The notes beneath the pieces were generated by a model. It searched no databases and had not been told where the DNA came from. It worked only from the letters and a program-made list of their open reading frames with translations. DNA of 26,200 bases from WJKQ01 sp043810515 (GTDB lineage: Bacteria; Patescibacteriota; Gracilibacteria; UBA1369; LOWO2-01-FULL-3), in NCBI GenBank assembly GCA_043810515.1, contig JBDRNZ010000024.1:1-26200 (forward strand), read 5' to 3'. How positions within the stretch are numbered: the stretch's first letter is position 1; the number at the start of each line of letters is the position of its first letter. Positions 1 to 7,496 of the stretch are shown here, one piece after another. Both the position numbers and the translations under genes were made by a program.

Positions 1-210
1 AAGGAAATAATCCCTTATATAAAAGGAAACCTCACCCTTCCCGAATGCCTGGAAATATTGAAAAAAAACACGCGAAACTACGCCAAACGCCAAATGACAT
101 GGTTCAGGAGATATGATAATGTTAGATGGCTTGCGCCGAAAGAAATTGAAAACATCAAAAATGGCAAAAAAAACGCTTCACGATCTGCAGATACTGGCGG
201 AAAAACTTAG
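1..210 (+). CDS. miaA: tRNA dimethylallyltransferase MiaA, C-terminal fragment (5' end outside window)
   Basis: Frame 1 is open from the first base to a TAG at 208-210 and encodes the last 69 residues of MiaA. The enzyme transfers a dimethylallyl group to N6 of A37 in tRNAs that read UNN codons. What identifies it is the family's C-terminal signature: a Thr-Arg-Asn-Tyr-Ala-Lys-Arg-Gln stretch, then Met-Thr-Trp-Phe-Arg-Arg, then Arg-Trp-Leu. In typical MiaA proteins the chain ends soon after that Trp. Here it continues about 25 more residues, rich in Lys and Asn, and that tail is the part overlapping the start of mazG. It is the first visible gene of a likely miaA-mazG-recJ-SLH transcription unit. 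The catalytic N-terminal region cannot be seen. Confidence 0.85.
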   Translation, partial: KEIIPYIKGNLTLPECLEILKKNTRNYAKRQMTWFRRYDNVRWLAPKEIENIKNGKKNASRSADTGGKT

Positions 211-541
211 ATCGGACACCGGCTGTCCGTGGGACCGGAAACAGACTATAGTAAGCATGCTGAAATATATAAAGGATGAGGTTGAGGAAGTCTCTCAGGC
301 CATAGAAAACGGTGATCATGAGAATTTAAAGGAAGAGCTTGGGGATGTCCTTTTCCAGATAGTGATGATTGCGCAGATAGCCCGGGAGCACGGCTATTTT
401 GATATGGACGGAGTGGTGGAGGGAATATACAAAAAAATCCGCTCAAGACACACATGGGTTTTTGGGAAGGATAAAGCCCGCACGCCTGAAGAAGCTGTCG
501 AAAAATGGAAGGAAAACAAAAAGCGGGAAAAAAATAAATAA
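119..541 (+). CDS. mazG: MazG-family nucleotide pyrophosphohydrolase
   Basis: This is a single-domain MazG protein of about 140 residues, a cytoplasmic enzyme that hydrolyses (d)NTPs to NMP and pyrophosphate and cleans the nucleotide pool. Visible family marks are Gly-Cys-Pro-Trp-Asp-Arg near the N-terminus, the metal-binding EExxE-type helix in DEVEEV, and the second acidic helix EELGDVLFQ. E. coli MazG carries two such domains; the one-domain form is common in small genomes. Start choice: AGGAG at 106-110 lies 8 nt before the ATG at 119. An in-frame ATG at 113 is too close to that site, and an ATG at 161 (MAKKTLHD) fits the conserved domain edge but has no ribosome site. The gene overlaps miaA by 92 nt, or 50 nt if 161 is used. 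It ends 8 nt before recJ. Confidence 0.9.
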   Translation: MLDGLRRKKLKTSKMAKKTLHDLQILAEKLRSDTGCPWDRKQTIVSMLKYIKDEVEEVSQAIENGDHENLKEELGDVLFQIVMIAQIAREHGYFDMDGVVEGIYKKIRSRHTWVFGKDKARTPEEAVEKWKENKKREKNK

Positions 542-549
542 TACATTTT

Positions 550-2211
550 ATGTCTGTTCTCGGGAAAAAATGGGTGATAAAAAACACAAGCGGCAAAAAT
601 ACGATTAAAAAAATCCTTGAAAACCGCGGACTGAAGGACTTTGAAAAGGACTATGAACTGCACGATCCTTTCCTTTTTGCCGATATGGAGCGCGCGGTTG
701 AGAGAATCGATAAAGCAATTTCGAACAACGAAAGGATTATAGTTTTTGGCGACTACGACGTGGACGGCATAACCGGAACCGCGATACTTGTGAATATTTT
801 GCGCCGTCTTTCCGCTAATGTTTCATACAGACTCCCGAACAGAATGGAGGACGGATACGGATTTTCTGAAAAATTCATACCCGACTTCGTCGAAAAAGGC
901 GTAAAACTTCTTATAACTGTTGATTGTGGAATTTCCTGCGCGGACACCATCGCACAGGCCGCCGGAGAAGGGATAGAAACCATAGTAACGGATCATCACG
1001 AAATTCCTCGTTCAATTCCAAAAGAAGCGGTTGCAATTTTGCATCCGCGTGACCCAAATTCATCTTATCCGGAACGCAATCTTACGGGAGCCGGCATGGC
1101 ATTCAAGCTTGCGCAGGCTTTGATAGAAAAACATTTTCCTGAAAAAAAGGATGAATACATAATGTCTGTTATAGATCTTGCGGCGCTTGGGACAGTTGCC
1201 GATATAGGGCCGTTAAAAGGCGAAAATCGCACAATTGTTAAAAAGGGCATCCAGGTTTTGTGCAACACCAAATGGGTAGGCCTCAAAAAAATAATGCAGC
1301 TTGCCGATGTAAAGGAAGACAGCAATATAGACGCATCAACAATAGGCTATCGCATAGCTCCGCGTATTAACGCGGCCGGCAGAATAGGCGATCCGTATCT
1401 TGCTTTATCGCTTTTGCTTGCGCAAAATTTCGATAAAAAGGTCAATATGTGGGGAAACAAGCTGGAAGAGCTGAATTCGAAAAGAAAAGAGATGATGACT
1501 TCCTCGTTCATTGAGGCGGAAAGCGGTTTTGATACGGCATCACCGCCATTTATTTTCATAGCGCATAATCCGGACTGGCATGTTGGAATACTTGGGCTTG
1601 TGGCCGGAAGGCTTGTTGAAACCTACGCAAGACCTGCGATTATCATGCAGGATTTTGGAGATACGCTCGTGGCATCCGCACGAAGCCCGGAATATTTTAA
1701 TATCGTAGAAGCCATAACGGTTTTTGGAAAATATCTCACAAGTTTTGGTGGACACAGCCAGGCGGCTGGATTCAATATGAAAAAAGAAAACCTCGAAGCG
1801 TTCAAAAAAGAAATGGCGGACTATGCTGAGGAAAAACTCAAAGGAATGGATTTAAGACCGACTCTCAAAATTGACTGCGCGCTCGATCCTCAGGAGGCGA
1901 GTTTTGAATTTATCAGTGAGATGGAAAAACTCAAGCCTTATGGAGTTGAAAACCCAAAACCCACATTTTTACTAAAGGGTATTGAACCGCATTTTGTGGA
2001 TCTGGTTGGCCGCGAACAAAATCATCTAAAATTTTCGGTTGAATTCAATAAAAAAAACATAGGAGTTATCGCCTTCCACATGGGAAAATTTGCAGACGCT
2101 CTTAGAACCCACAAAAAAATAGATATTGTGTGCCATCTCGAACGCCACAGCTGGAATTCAAGAGAAAATCTCCAGTTTCAGGCTCTGGACTTTAGGGAAA
2201 GTCGGCAGTAA
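550..2211 (+). CDS. recJ: Single-stranded-DNA-specific exonuclease RecJ
   Basis: RecJ is a 5'-to-3' single-strand DNA exonuclease of the DHH family that acts in recombinational and mismatch repair. The 553-residue length matches typical bacterial RecJ. Motif I is FGDYDVDG at about 67-74, followed by VDCGIS near 124, the VTDHHE motif (DHH at about 148-150), and GTVADIGP near 214. The arginine- and glycine-rich RINAAGRIGD segment sits near 272, and the DHHA1 motif GGHSQAAGF near 400. A C-terminal OB-fold-like region follows. All the metal-binding Asp and His motifs are present. The ATG at 550 comes 8 nt after the mazG stop and has no clear Shine-Dalgarno, so translation may be coupled to mazG. 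The gene ends 30 nt before the SLH protein gene. Confidence 0.95.
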   Translation: MSVLGKKWVIKNTSGKNTIKKILENRGLKDFEKDYELHDPFLFADMERAVERIDKAISNNERIIVFGDYDVDGITGTAILVNILRRLSANVSYRLPNRMEDGYGFSEKFIPDFVEKGVKLLITVDCGISCADTIAQAAGEGIETIVTDHHEIPRSIPKEAVAILHPRDPNSSYPERNLTGAGMAFKLAQALIEKHFPEKKDEYIMSVIDLAALGTVADIGPLKGENRTIVKKGIQVLCNTKWVGLKKIMQLADVKEDSNIDASTIGYRIAPRINAAGRIGDPYLALSLLLAQNFDKKVNMWGNKLEELNSKRKEMMTSSFIEAESGFDTASPPFIFIAHNPDWHVGILGLVAGRLVETYARPAIIMQDFGDTLVASARSPEYFNIVEAITVFGKYLTSFGGHSQAAGFNMKKENLEAFKKEMADYAEEKLKGMDLRPTLKIDCALDPQEASFEFISEMEKLKPYGVENPKPTFLLKGIEPHFVDLVGREQNHLKFSVEFNKKNIGVIAFHMGKFADALRTHKKIDIVCHLERHSWNSRENLQFQALDFRESRQ

Positions 2212-2241
2212 AATCAAAAAAAAGACAACGCCCTCACACCA

Positions 2242-3732
2242 ATGAAAAAATTTTTACTTATTCTGTCCATTGCAACATTTTCGGCTCTCGCAATTGTGTC
2301 GGACGCCTTAGCTCTCGATACGAATAGCTGGTACATATACAACGGATATTCAACACTCCATTCATTTTCTGTCAAATTTCCCACGGACTGGCAGGCCAGG
2401 ACTTTTGGGGACGATTTGCAGGGTTTTGCGCCAAAAGATATCTTTGACGACACATATTTTTTGATAAGGGAATTTGAAGGCGGAACTTACAGTCAGGCGG
2501 TTGATTATTACACGGATGAAAATACCGAGGCGGTTAAAATTGAAGATGCTGTTTTTTCGAATGGGGACGACCTTATCGGAAAAATAGCCACATACAAAAA
2601 CAACACAACGGAAACGGAAGAGGAATTTCAAATTACCTTTATAAAAAGGGGAAGCCTTATCTTGGCCATGAACAATCCGGTGGAAGGTAAATATTTTGAT
2701 ATTCTTGAAGAGATTTACAATTCTCTGTCTTTTACAGACGGATGGTTTCAGTATATAGATTTCGGTGACGGATACGCTTTTATTTTCCCTTCAATTCTGG
2801 ATATTGAAAATCTTAATAACGGCGTGGCGCTAACTGATCCACAGCGTCCGGAGGTCATGATTTTTTCAGGAATAAAATATGGGAATACAGCCATAGATGA
2901 GGCTCCGGAAAAAGGCGAAGGATACAATGAGTCACTTAAAGACGCCAAAAGTATTTTATTTCACGGAATTGATACGGCTGTACTCGCGACATATTACGAC
3001 AGCAGCGAAAAAAAGAATTTCAGCAGAATTTTTGTTGAAAAAGATGGCAGCAGTTATGGACTTACGAATGTAAATATTTCCTCCGATTTTCCTCATCCGA
3101 ATTATTATGATGAATATATAGTTGAAATTCTTGAGAGTTTTGAATTTTTTGATGTCGATGGGGAATATTACTCTTACCTTTATTTTCCTGACGTGCGTGA
3201 AAATCATCAGAACGAGCTGTCTATTGATTCTCTTGTGAAAGATGGAATTATAGAAGGATATCCTGATGGAACTTTTCGACCGGACGGTGAAATCAACAGA
3301 GCGGAACTTACAAAAATGATAGTTGCCTCAAAAATTTCACCAAGTCCTGAAAAATACAATAATTGTTTCCCGGACGTGAAAGATGAATGGTTCGCGCCGT
3401 TTATTTGCTACGCGAAGGAACAGGGATGGGTGGAAGGATATCAGGACGGGAAATTTAAGCCGGAACGCAATATAAACAGAGTCGAAGCGCTGAAAATAAT
3501 ATTGGAGGCACTGATAACGAACATTGCCGAAGAAAGCCTTAAAAATACTTCTGTAGCGGATATCGGACAAACGGAATGGTACAGAGGATATTTTAATTTT
3601 GCCGACAACAGAAACCTTTTGGATAAACAGCACGTCCTTGAGGACGGCGAAGCTTACTATTACTATCCGGGAGAGAATATTACAAGAAAAGAGGTCGCTG
3701 AAACGATTTACCGCATCCGCAATCTGCAGTAA
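2242..3732 (+). CDS. Exported SLH-domain protein with N-terminal PsbP-like region
   Basis: The 496-residue protein begins with a classical signal peptide: MKKF, a hydrophobic stretch, and a probable cleavage after ALA near residue 24. Residues about 30-300 hold one or two copies of a region resembling PsbP-like domains of unknown function (a Phe-Ser-Val-Lys-Phe-Pro-Thr-Asp-Trp type opening). The C-terminus has three SLH repeats at about 315-370, 375-430 and 440-490, each with the FPDV...W/Y...GI/WV.GY.DG.F.P...I.R.E pattern. SLH repeats normally anchor proteins non-covalently to pyruvylated secondary cell-wall polymer, so this is probably an S-layer or surface-associated protein. It lies 30 nt downstream of recJ, most likely in the same transcript. 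The role of the N-terminal region is unknown. Confidence 0.85.
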   Translation: MKKFLLILSIATFSALAIVSDALALDTNSWYIYNGYSTLHSFSVKFPTDWQARTFGDDLQGFAPKDIFDDTYFLIREFEGGTYSQAVDYYTDENTEAVKIEDAVFSNGDDLIGKIATYKNNTTETEEEFQITFIKRGSLILAMNNPVEGKYFDILEEIYNSLSFTDGWFQYIDFGDGYAFIFPSILDIENLNNGVALTDPQRPEVMIFSGIKYGNTAIDEAPEKGEGYNESLKDAKSILFHGIDTAVLATYYDSSEKKNFSRIFVEKDGSSYGLTNVNISSDFPHPNYYDEYIVEILESFEFFDVDGEYYSYLYFPDVRENHQNELSIDSLVKDGIIEGYPDGTFRPDGEINRAELTKMIVASKISPSPEKYNNCFPDVKDEWFAPFICYAKEQGWVEGYQDGKFKPERNINRVEALKIILEALITNIAEESLKNTSVADIGQTEWYRGYFNFADNRNLLDKQHVLEDGEAYYYYPGENITRKEVAETIYRIRNLQ

Positions 3733-3791
3733 TCATAAATACTGGCCAAAAACCCCATAGATGATATACTACCTTCCTTTAGGCAAGGGGG

Positions 3792-3820
3792 TTGACTAAA
3801 CTCTTAAATTATTTTATAAT
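3792..3820 (+). promoter_or_regulatory. Sigma-70-type promoter for the DHH phosphoesterase gene
   Basis: TTGACT at 3792-3797 and TATAAT at 3815-3820 are separated by exactly 17 bp, one mismatch from full consensus. The expected start near 3827 leaves a leader of about 27 nt before the ATG at 3854. This is the strongest promoter-like sequence in the window. Confidence 0.75.
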
Positions 3821-3853
3821 ATACGGAACAGCAAAGTTCCCAAAATATAAAAA

Positions 3854-5242
3854 ATGTCCGATACCGCGCAAAAACAAGCCGTAGACCTTATAAGGAGAAG
3901 TAAAAACATCCTTATCCTGCCGTCATCTCCGATTGACGGAGATTCTTTGAGTAGCGCCATCGCGATGTATCTTGCCTTGAAAAAACTGGACAAAGATCTG
4001 ACTGTAGTGTGCAAAGACCCGATTCCGGAAATATTAAAATTTCTGCCGCACACAAACATAGTGGGGGACAGTATATTTTCTTCAAACGATTTTATAATCA
4101 CGATAAACGCGGAAGGCAGGGAAATCGAAAATATAAAAAGCGAAACGGAAGGCGAAAAATTAAACATCGCGATAACTACAAAAAAAGGTCGTCTCTCTGA
4201 GGACGATATCACTTTCAACAAAGGCACGGTAAAATACGATCTGATAATAGCGGTCGATTGCGCGGAGCTCACGCAGTTTGGCGAAGTTTACGAAAATAAT
4301 ATTGAAATGTTCCATCAGATTCCGGTTATAAACGTGGATCATCACATATCAAATACTCATTTCGGAAAAATAAACTACGTGGATATAATGGCCGCTTCAG
4401 CCACCGAATTGCTCCTGCCTCTTTTGGAAGAACTTTCAAAAGTGGAAAACCGCGAATTGATAGACGAAGATATAGCGACATTGCTTCTTACGGGAATAAT
4501 TACCGATACCGGAAGTTTTCAAAATGCGAACACGACACCGAGATCGTTCGCGTCATCTGCAAAACTTATATCGTATGGCGCGCGACAACAGGAAATTATT
4601 CAGCACGTTTACAAAACAAAACAGTTGAGCCAGTTGAAACTTTGGGGACGAGTCCTGTCAAAAATTCAGACTGATGAAAAACACAAAATAGTGTGGTCGA
4701 CCGTTAGCACGCAGGATTTCAGGGACACTTCGAGTATGGAACAGGAAACCGGAGATATTATAGATGAGCTGATGACAAATGCGCCGGGAGCTGAAATAAT
4801 CCTTTTGCTGAAAGAAAAATCAACCGGCGAAATAAGCGTCAGTATGAGAACAACAACGCCCGCGATAGACGCGTCAAAACTTGCGGAAGAATTTGGCGGA
4901 GGCGGACACACGCAGGCCGCCGGATTTAGAATAAAAGACGCGAGCTTGCGTGACGCCGAGTATAAGATAATAAACAGATTGAAAAAATTTCAGGCAACAA
5001 GACTCGGACTTGTGGAAGAAGAAAAGTCACAGCCACTGCCACAGCAACCGCAGCAGTCCCGACCGCTCCCCCAGGCGGTAAAAACAGCGCCTGTTCGGCC
5101 GGTTGAATTACAACCGACTCAGCCGCAGAAAAACCGCAAAAAACATCATTCAAAAAATTCAAAAACAAAAACTTTAAATTTACAAAAACCTTCAAAAGAA
5201 GATTATTCCGTCACGGAAAGCACGTACAAATTTGACGATTAG
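3854..5242 (+). CDS. DHH-family phosphoesterase (NrnA/oligoribonuclease-like) with basic disordered tail
   Basis: This 462-residue DHH/DHHA1 protein resembles NrnA, which degrades nano-RNA and/or dephosphorylates pAp, or cyclic-dinucleotide phosphodiesterases. Visible motifs are IDGD at 27-30 (motif I), VDCAE (motif II), NVDHHIS with DHH at about 162-164, TGIITDTGSF, and the DHHA1 loop GGGGHTQAAGF near 348. Two features are odd. The motif I histidine that normally lies four residues before the first Asp is Ser24. About 50 extra residues also sit between motifs I and II, including a DFIITINAEGREIENI segment. Residues from about 390 to the end form a Gln/Pro-rich then Lys-rich, probably disordered tail, which could bind RNA. 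The gene has its own promoter and overlaps the convergent yebC gene by 4 bp. Confidence 0.8.
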   Translation: MSDTAQKQAVDLIRRSKNILILPSSPIDGDSLSSAIAMYLALKKLDKDLTVVCKDPIPEILKFLPHTNIVGDSIFSSNDFIITINAEGREIENIKSETEGEKLNIAITTKKGRLSEDDITFNKGTVKYDLIIAVDCAELTQFGEVYENNIEMFHQIPVINVDHHISNTHFGKINYVDIMAASATELLLPLLEELSKVENRELIDEDIATLLLTGIITDTGSFQNANTTPRSFASSAKLISYGARQQEIIQHVYKTKQLSQLKLWGRVLSKIQTDEKHKIVWSTVSTQDFRDTSSMEQETGDIIDELMTNAPGAEIILLLKEKSTGEISVSMRTTTPAIDASKLAEEFGGGGHTQAAGFRIKDASLRDAEYKIINRLKKFQATRLGLVEEEKSQPLPQQPQQSRPLPQAVKTAPVRPVELQPTQPQKNRKKHHSKNSKTKTLNLQKPSKEDYSVTESTYKFDD

Positions 5243-5991
5243 GAGATTTTCTCGATTATATCGGAAGGAATATCAAAATTGCTGTAAACGTTGGTTACGT
5301 CATCTTCGTCTTCAAGAGCTTCCACAAGTTTTAAAACTTTTTTTGCGTCATCGGCATTATTTATCTTTACGGTATTTTTCGGAACATAGCTTAAGGTCGC
5401 CTGCTCAACGGAAAAACCTGCATTTGCAAGAAGCTCCCGGACTTTCATCAGTTGGGCGGGATTTGTAGTAATTTCAAAAGTGCTGCCGTCGGCATCAATA
5501 TCCTCGGCTCCGGCGTCAATCGCCTCAAGCTCGGCTTCATCGTGATTTTTTCCGTCAATATCAGCAAAAATAAGCCCTTTTTTCTCAAACATCCACGCGG
5601 TACAGCCTGCCTCGCCCATATTTCCACCGTTTTTCGAAAAAGCATTTTTTATACTTGATACAGCCCTATTTTTATTATCCGTAACGGTCTGCACATAAAG
5701 AGCCACGCCTGCCGGACCGAAACCTTCATACATTGACTCGGAAAGAGCGGAAGTTTCTCCGCTTCCACCTGCGCCCTTGATGATGGCCTTTTCGATATTT
5801 GCGTTTGGAACATTATCAGCTTTTGCATTTGCTATAGCGGTTCTCAGACCGGGGTTCATTTCGGGATCATCGCCGCCGTCCCGCGCGGCTATAGTTATAA
5901 GTTTTGCGTGCTTTGTAAAAATTTTTCCGCGTTTTGCATCCGCGGCTCCTTTTTTATGCTTAATTGAATGCCATTTAGAATGTCCTGACAT
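5239..5991 (-). CDS. YebC/PmpR-family protein (TACO1-like)
   Basis: The 250-residue product starts with the invariant family N-terminus MSGHSKWHSIKHKKGA and continues with the expected AKRGKIFTKHAKLI and NPGLRTAIANAKADNVPN segments. Members act in the cytoplasm; they have been described as transcriptional regulators and, more recently, as ribosome-associated factors that relieve stalling at proline runs, like mitochondrial TACO1. The length equals the family norm and no key region is missing. It converges with the DHH gene, sharing a TTAG tetranucleotide, and has a promoter candidate at 6019-6047 whose -35 falls inside a 24-bp palindrome. Assignment to the family is secure; which role applies here is not visible. 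Confidence 0.93.
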   Translation of the reverse strand: MSGHSKWHSIKHKKGAADAKRGKIFTKHAKLITIAARDGGDDPEMNPGLRTAIANAKADNVPNANIEKAIIKGAGGSGETSALSESMYEGFGPAGVALYVQTVTDNKNRAVSSIKNAFSKNGGNMGEAGCTAWMFEKKGLIFADIDGKNHDEAELEAIDAGAEDIDADGSTFEITTNPAQLMKVRELLANAGFSVEQATLSYVPKNTVKINNADDAKKVLKLVEALEDEDDVTNVYSNFDIPSDIIEKIS

Positions 5992-6018
5992 AACTTATAC
6001 TTATAAACTAGCGGCAGA

Positions 6019-6047
6019 ATTATATATCGCAGACTTCTTTTTGAAAA
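6019..6047 (-). promoter_or_regulatory. Promoter candidate for yebC
   Basis: On the minus strand TTTTCA (6042-6047) and TATAAT (6019-6024) are spaced 17 bp apart. The -10 is perfect and the -35 matches 4 of 6. The -35 overlaps the yebC-proximal end of the palindrome at 6044-6067, so termination of the upstream gene and initiation of yebC may be linked. Confidence 0.5.
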
Positions 6048-6067
6048 GTGTCACCGGTGACACTTTT
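6044..6067. terminator. 24-bp perfect palindrome, probable terminator of the malic enzyme operon
   Basis: AAAAGTGTCACC is followed immediately by its exact reverse complement. As RNA it would fold into a 10-bp stem with a CCGG loop, ending in a short U tract on either strand. It lies in the 92-bp gap between the malic enzyme stop and the yebC start. An intrinsic terminator is the simplest reading; a dimeric regulator operator is the alternative, given its overlap with the yebC promoter. Confidence 0.55.
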
Positions 6068-6083
6068 GACATTAATTTTAAAA

Positions 6084-7223
6084 TCATTTTTTAACCGCTC
6101 TCGCAACCACCTTACTCACCCCTTTCTCAAAAATTCCTGGAATAATTTTTTCAGCGGAAGGGTTTTTTACAAGTCCAGCTAAGGCTTCAGCTGCGGAAAT
6201 CTTCATTTTATCTGTAATATGGTCAATCCTCGCCTTAAATGCACCTTTAAAAATTCCTGGAAAAACGAGAACATTATTTATCTGATTTGGATAATCGCTT
6301 CTGCCGGTTGCCACTATCTTTGCGCCTGCGGCTCTGGCTTCCATAGGATGAATTTCAGGGTCGGGATTCGACATGGCAAAAACAATGGAATTATCGGCCA
6401 TGGACTTAATCATCGGCTTGCTGACAATATTTGGCCTAGAAACCCCTATAAAAATATCAGCGCCTTTAAGAGCGTCCTCGAGATGTCCTCGGATACCACC
6501 TTTGTTTGTGAGTTTTGCAATGTTTTGTTTGTAAGGGTTCAGGCCGGCGCGGCCGGCGTAAATAAGTCCTTTGCTGTCCTGCAAAATAAGATTTTTAAAC
6601 CCATATTTGAGCAGCAGCTTAGCAATAGCGATGCCGGCCGCGCCGGCCCCACTTATAACAACCCTAACTTTTCCCGCCTCTTTCCCCACGACTTTAAGTG
6701 CATTTATCAGCCCGGCCAGACAACATATTGCCGTCCCATGCTGGTCGTCGTGAAACACAGGAATATCGAGCTCCTTTATCAGCCTTTCCTCAACTTCAAA
6801 ACATCTCGGCGCGCTTATATCTTCGAGATTTATTCCTCCAAAACCCGGCGCAATCATTTTTACGCACCGGACGATCTCATCCGTATCCTGCGTGTTTAGA
6901 CAAATAGGAAAAGCATCAATTCCCCCAAAAACCTTAAAAAGCACGCATTTCCCCTCCATAACCGGAAGCCCTGCCAGCGCGCCTATATTTCCAAGCCCAA
7001 GCACTGCGGATCCATCCGTCACAACCGCAACCATATTTCCTTTCGCAGTGTACTCATAAGCCGCAGCAGGATTTTTGGCTATTACTCTACACGGCTCGGC
7101 CACGCCCGGAGTATAAAACATGCTCATATCGTGCCTGTTTTTTAAAGAAACTTTCGAGACAATTCCAATTTTGCCTCTATGTTTTTTATGAGCCGCAAGA
7201 ATCATTTTTTTAATATCTGTCAT
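6084..7223 (-). CDS. NAD(P)-dependent malic enzyme (short form)
   Basis: This enzyme oxidatively decarboxylates malate to pyruvate and CO2, giving NADH or NADPH. The protein is about 379 residues, typical of short prokaryotic malic enzymes without the phosphotransacetylase-like extension. Seen in order are FYTPGVAEP with the catalytic Tyr, TDGSAVLGLGNIG, the metal-binding NLEDISAP segment, PVFHDDQHGTA, the nucleotide-binding loop SGAGAAG, and FAMSNPDPEI. Cofactor preference cannot be read with confidence. I chose the ATG at 7223 (MTDIKK); a TTG 15 nt upstream would add five residues with no family support. It is the last gene of a likely operon with the 80-residue membrane protein (21 bp upstream) and the SLH protein, and is followed by a terminator-like palindrome. 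Confidence 0.92.
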   Translation of the reverse strand: MTDIKKMILAAHKKHRGKIGIVSKVSLKNRHDMSMFYTPGVAEPCRVIAKNPAAAYEYTAKGNMVAVVTDGSAVLGLGNIGALAGLPVMEGKCVLFKVFGGIDAFPICLNTQDTDEIVRCVKMIAPGFGGINLEDISAPRCFEVEERLIKELDIPVFHDDQHGTAICCLAGLINALKVVGKEAGKVRVVISGAGAAGIAIAKLLLKYGFKNLILQDSKGLIYAGRAGLNPYKQNIAKLTNKGGIRGHLEDALKGADIFIGVSRPNIVSKPMIKSMADNSIVFAMSNPDPEIHPMEARAAGAKIVATGRSDYPNQINNVLVFPGIFKGAFKARIDHITDKMKISAAEALAGLVKNPSAEKIIPGIFEKGVSKVVARAVKK

Positions 7224-7244
7224 AACACTTGATCGCAATGAAAT

Positions 7245-7487
7245 TTAATTTTCCGGCGGCGGCGAAGTCGGAGGCGTGACATAAGGAGGAGAACTTGGCC
7301 CCGATGCACCGGACGGATTAACCGCCGGCATACCTTCATCCGTGTAGTAAACCGATTCACCAGCAAGATCTTCCGGAGTGGTTCTCACAAGCGAATAAAT
7401 AAAAGCTCCGATTGCAGCGGCGAGGATAATCAGCGCGGCATAAATCAGCGTAAAATAATTTCTTAATTTTCCTTTTGTATCAGACAT
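7245..7487 (-). CDS. Small single-pass membrane protein with proline-rich tail
   Basis: I do not recognise this 80-residue protein. It has a short basic N-terminus (SDTKGKLRNY), one hydrophobic helix at about 12-34 (TLIYAALIILAAAIGAFIYS), and a tail rich in Pro, Ser and Gly that ends in a PPTSPPPEN-type run. The charge pattern suggests an N-in, C-out orientation with the tail outside the membrane. It starts 9 nt after the SLH gene stop and ends 21 nt before the malic enzyme start, so it is very likely co-transcribed with both. It may be an envelope accessory of the SLH protein, but this is position-based only. Confidence 0.65.
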   Translation of the reverse strand: MSDTKGKLRNYFTLIYAALIILAAAIGAFIYSLVRTTPEDLAGESVYYTDEGMPAVNPSGASGPSSPPYVTPPTSPPPEN

Positions 7488-7496
7488 TTTTTGTTG

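Noticed and set aside
6219..6899. 226-residue plus-strand open frame
   Set aside because: It lies antisense to the malic enzyme gene, which has full family motifs, and its translation resembles no protein family.
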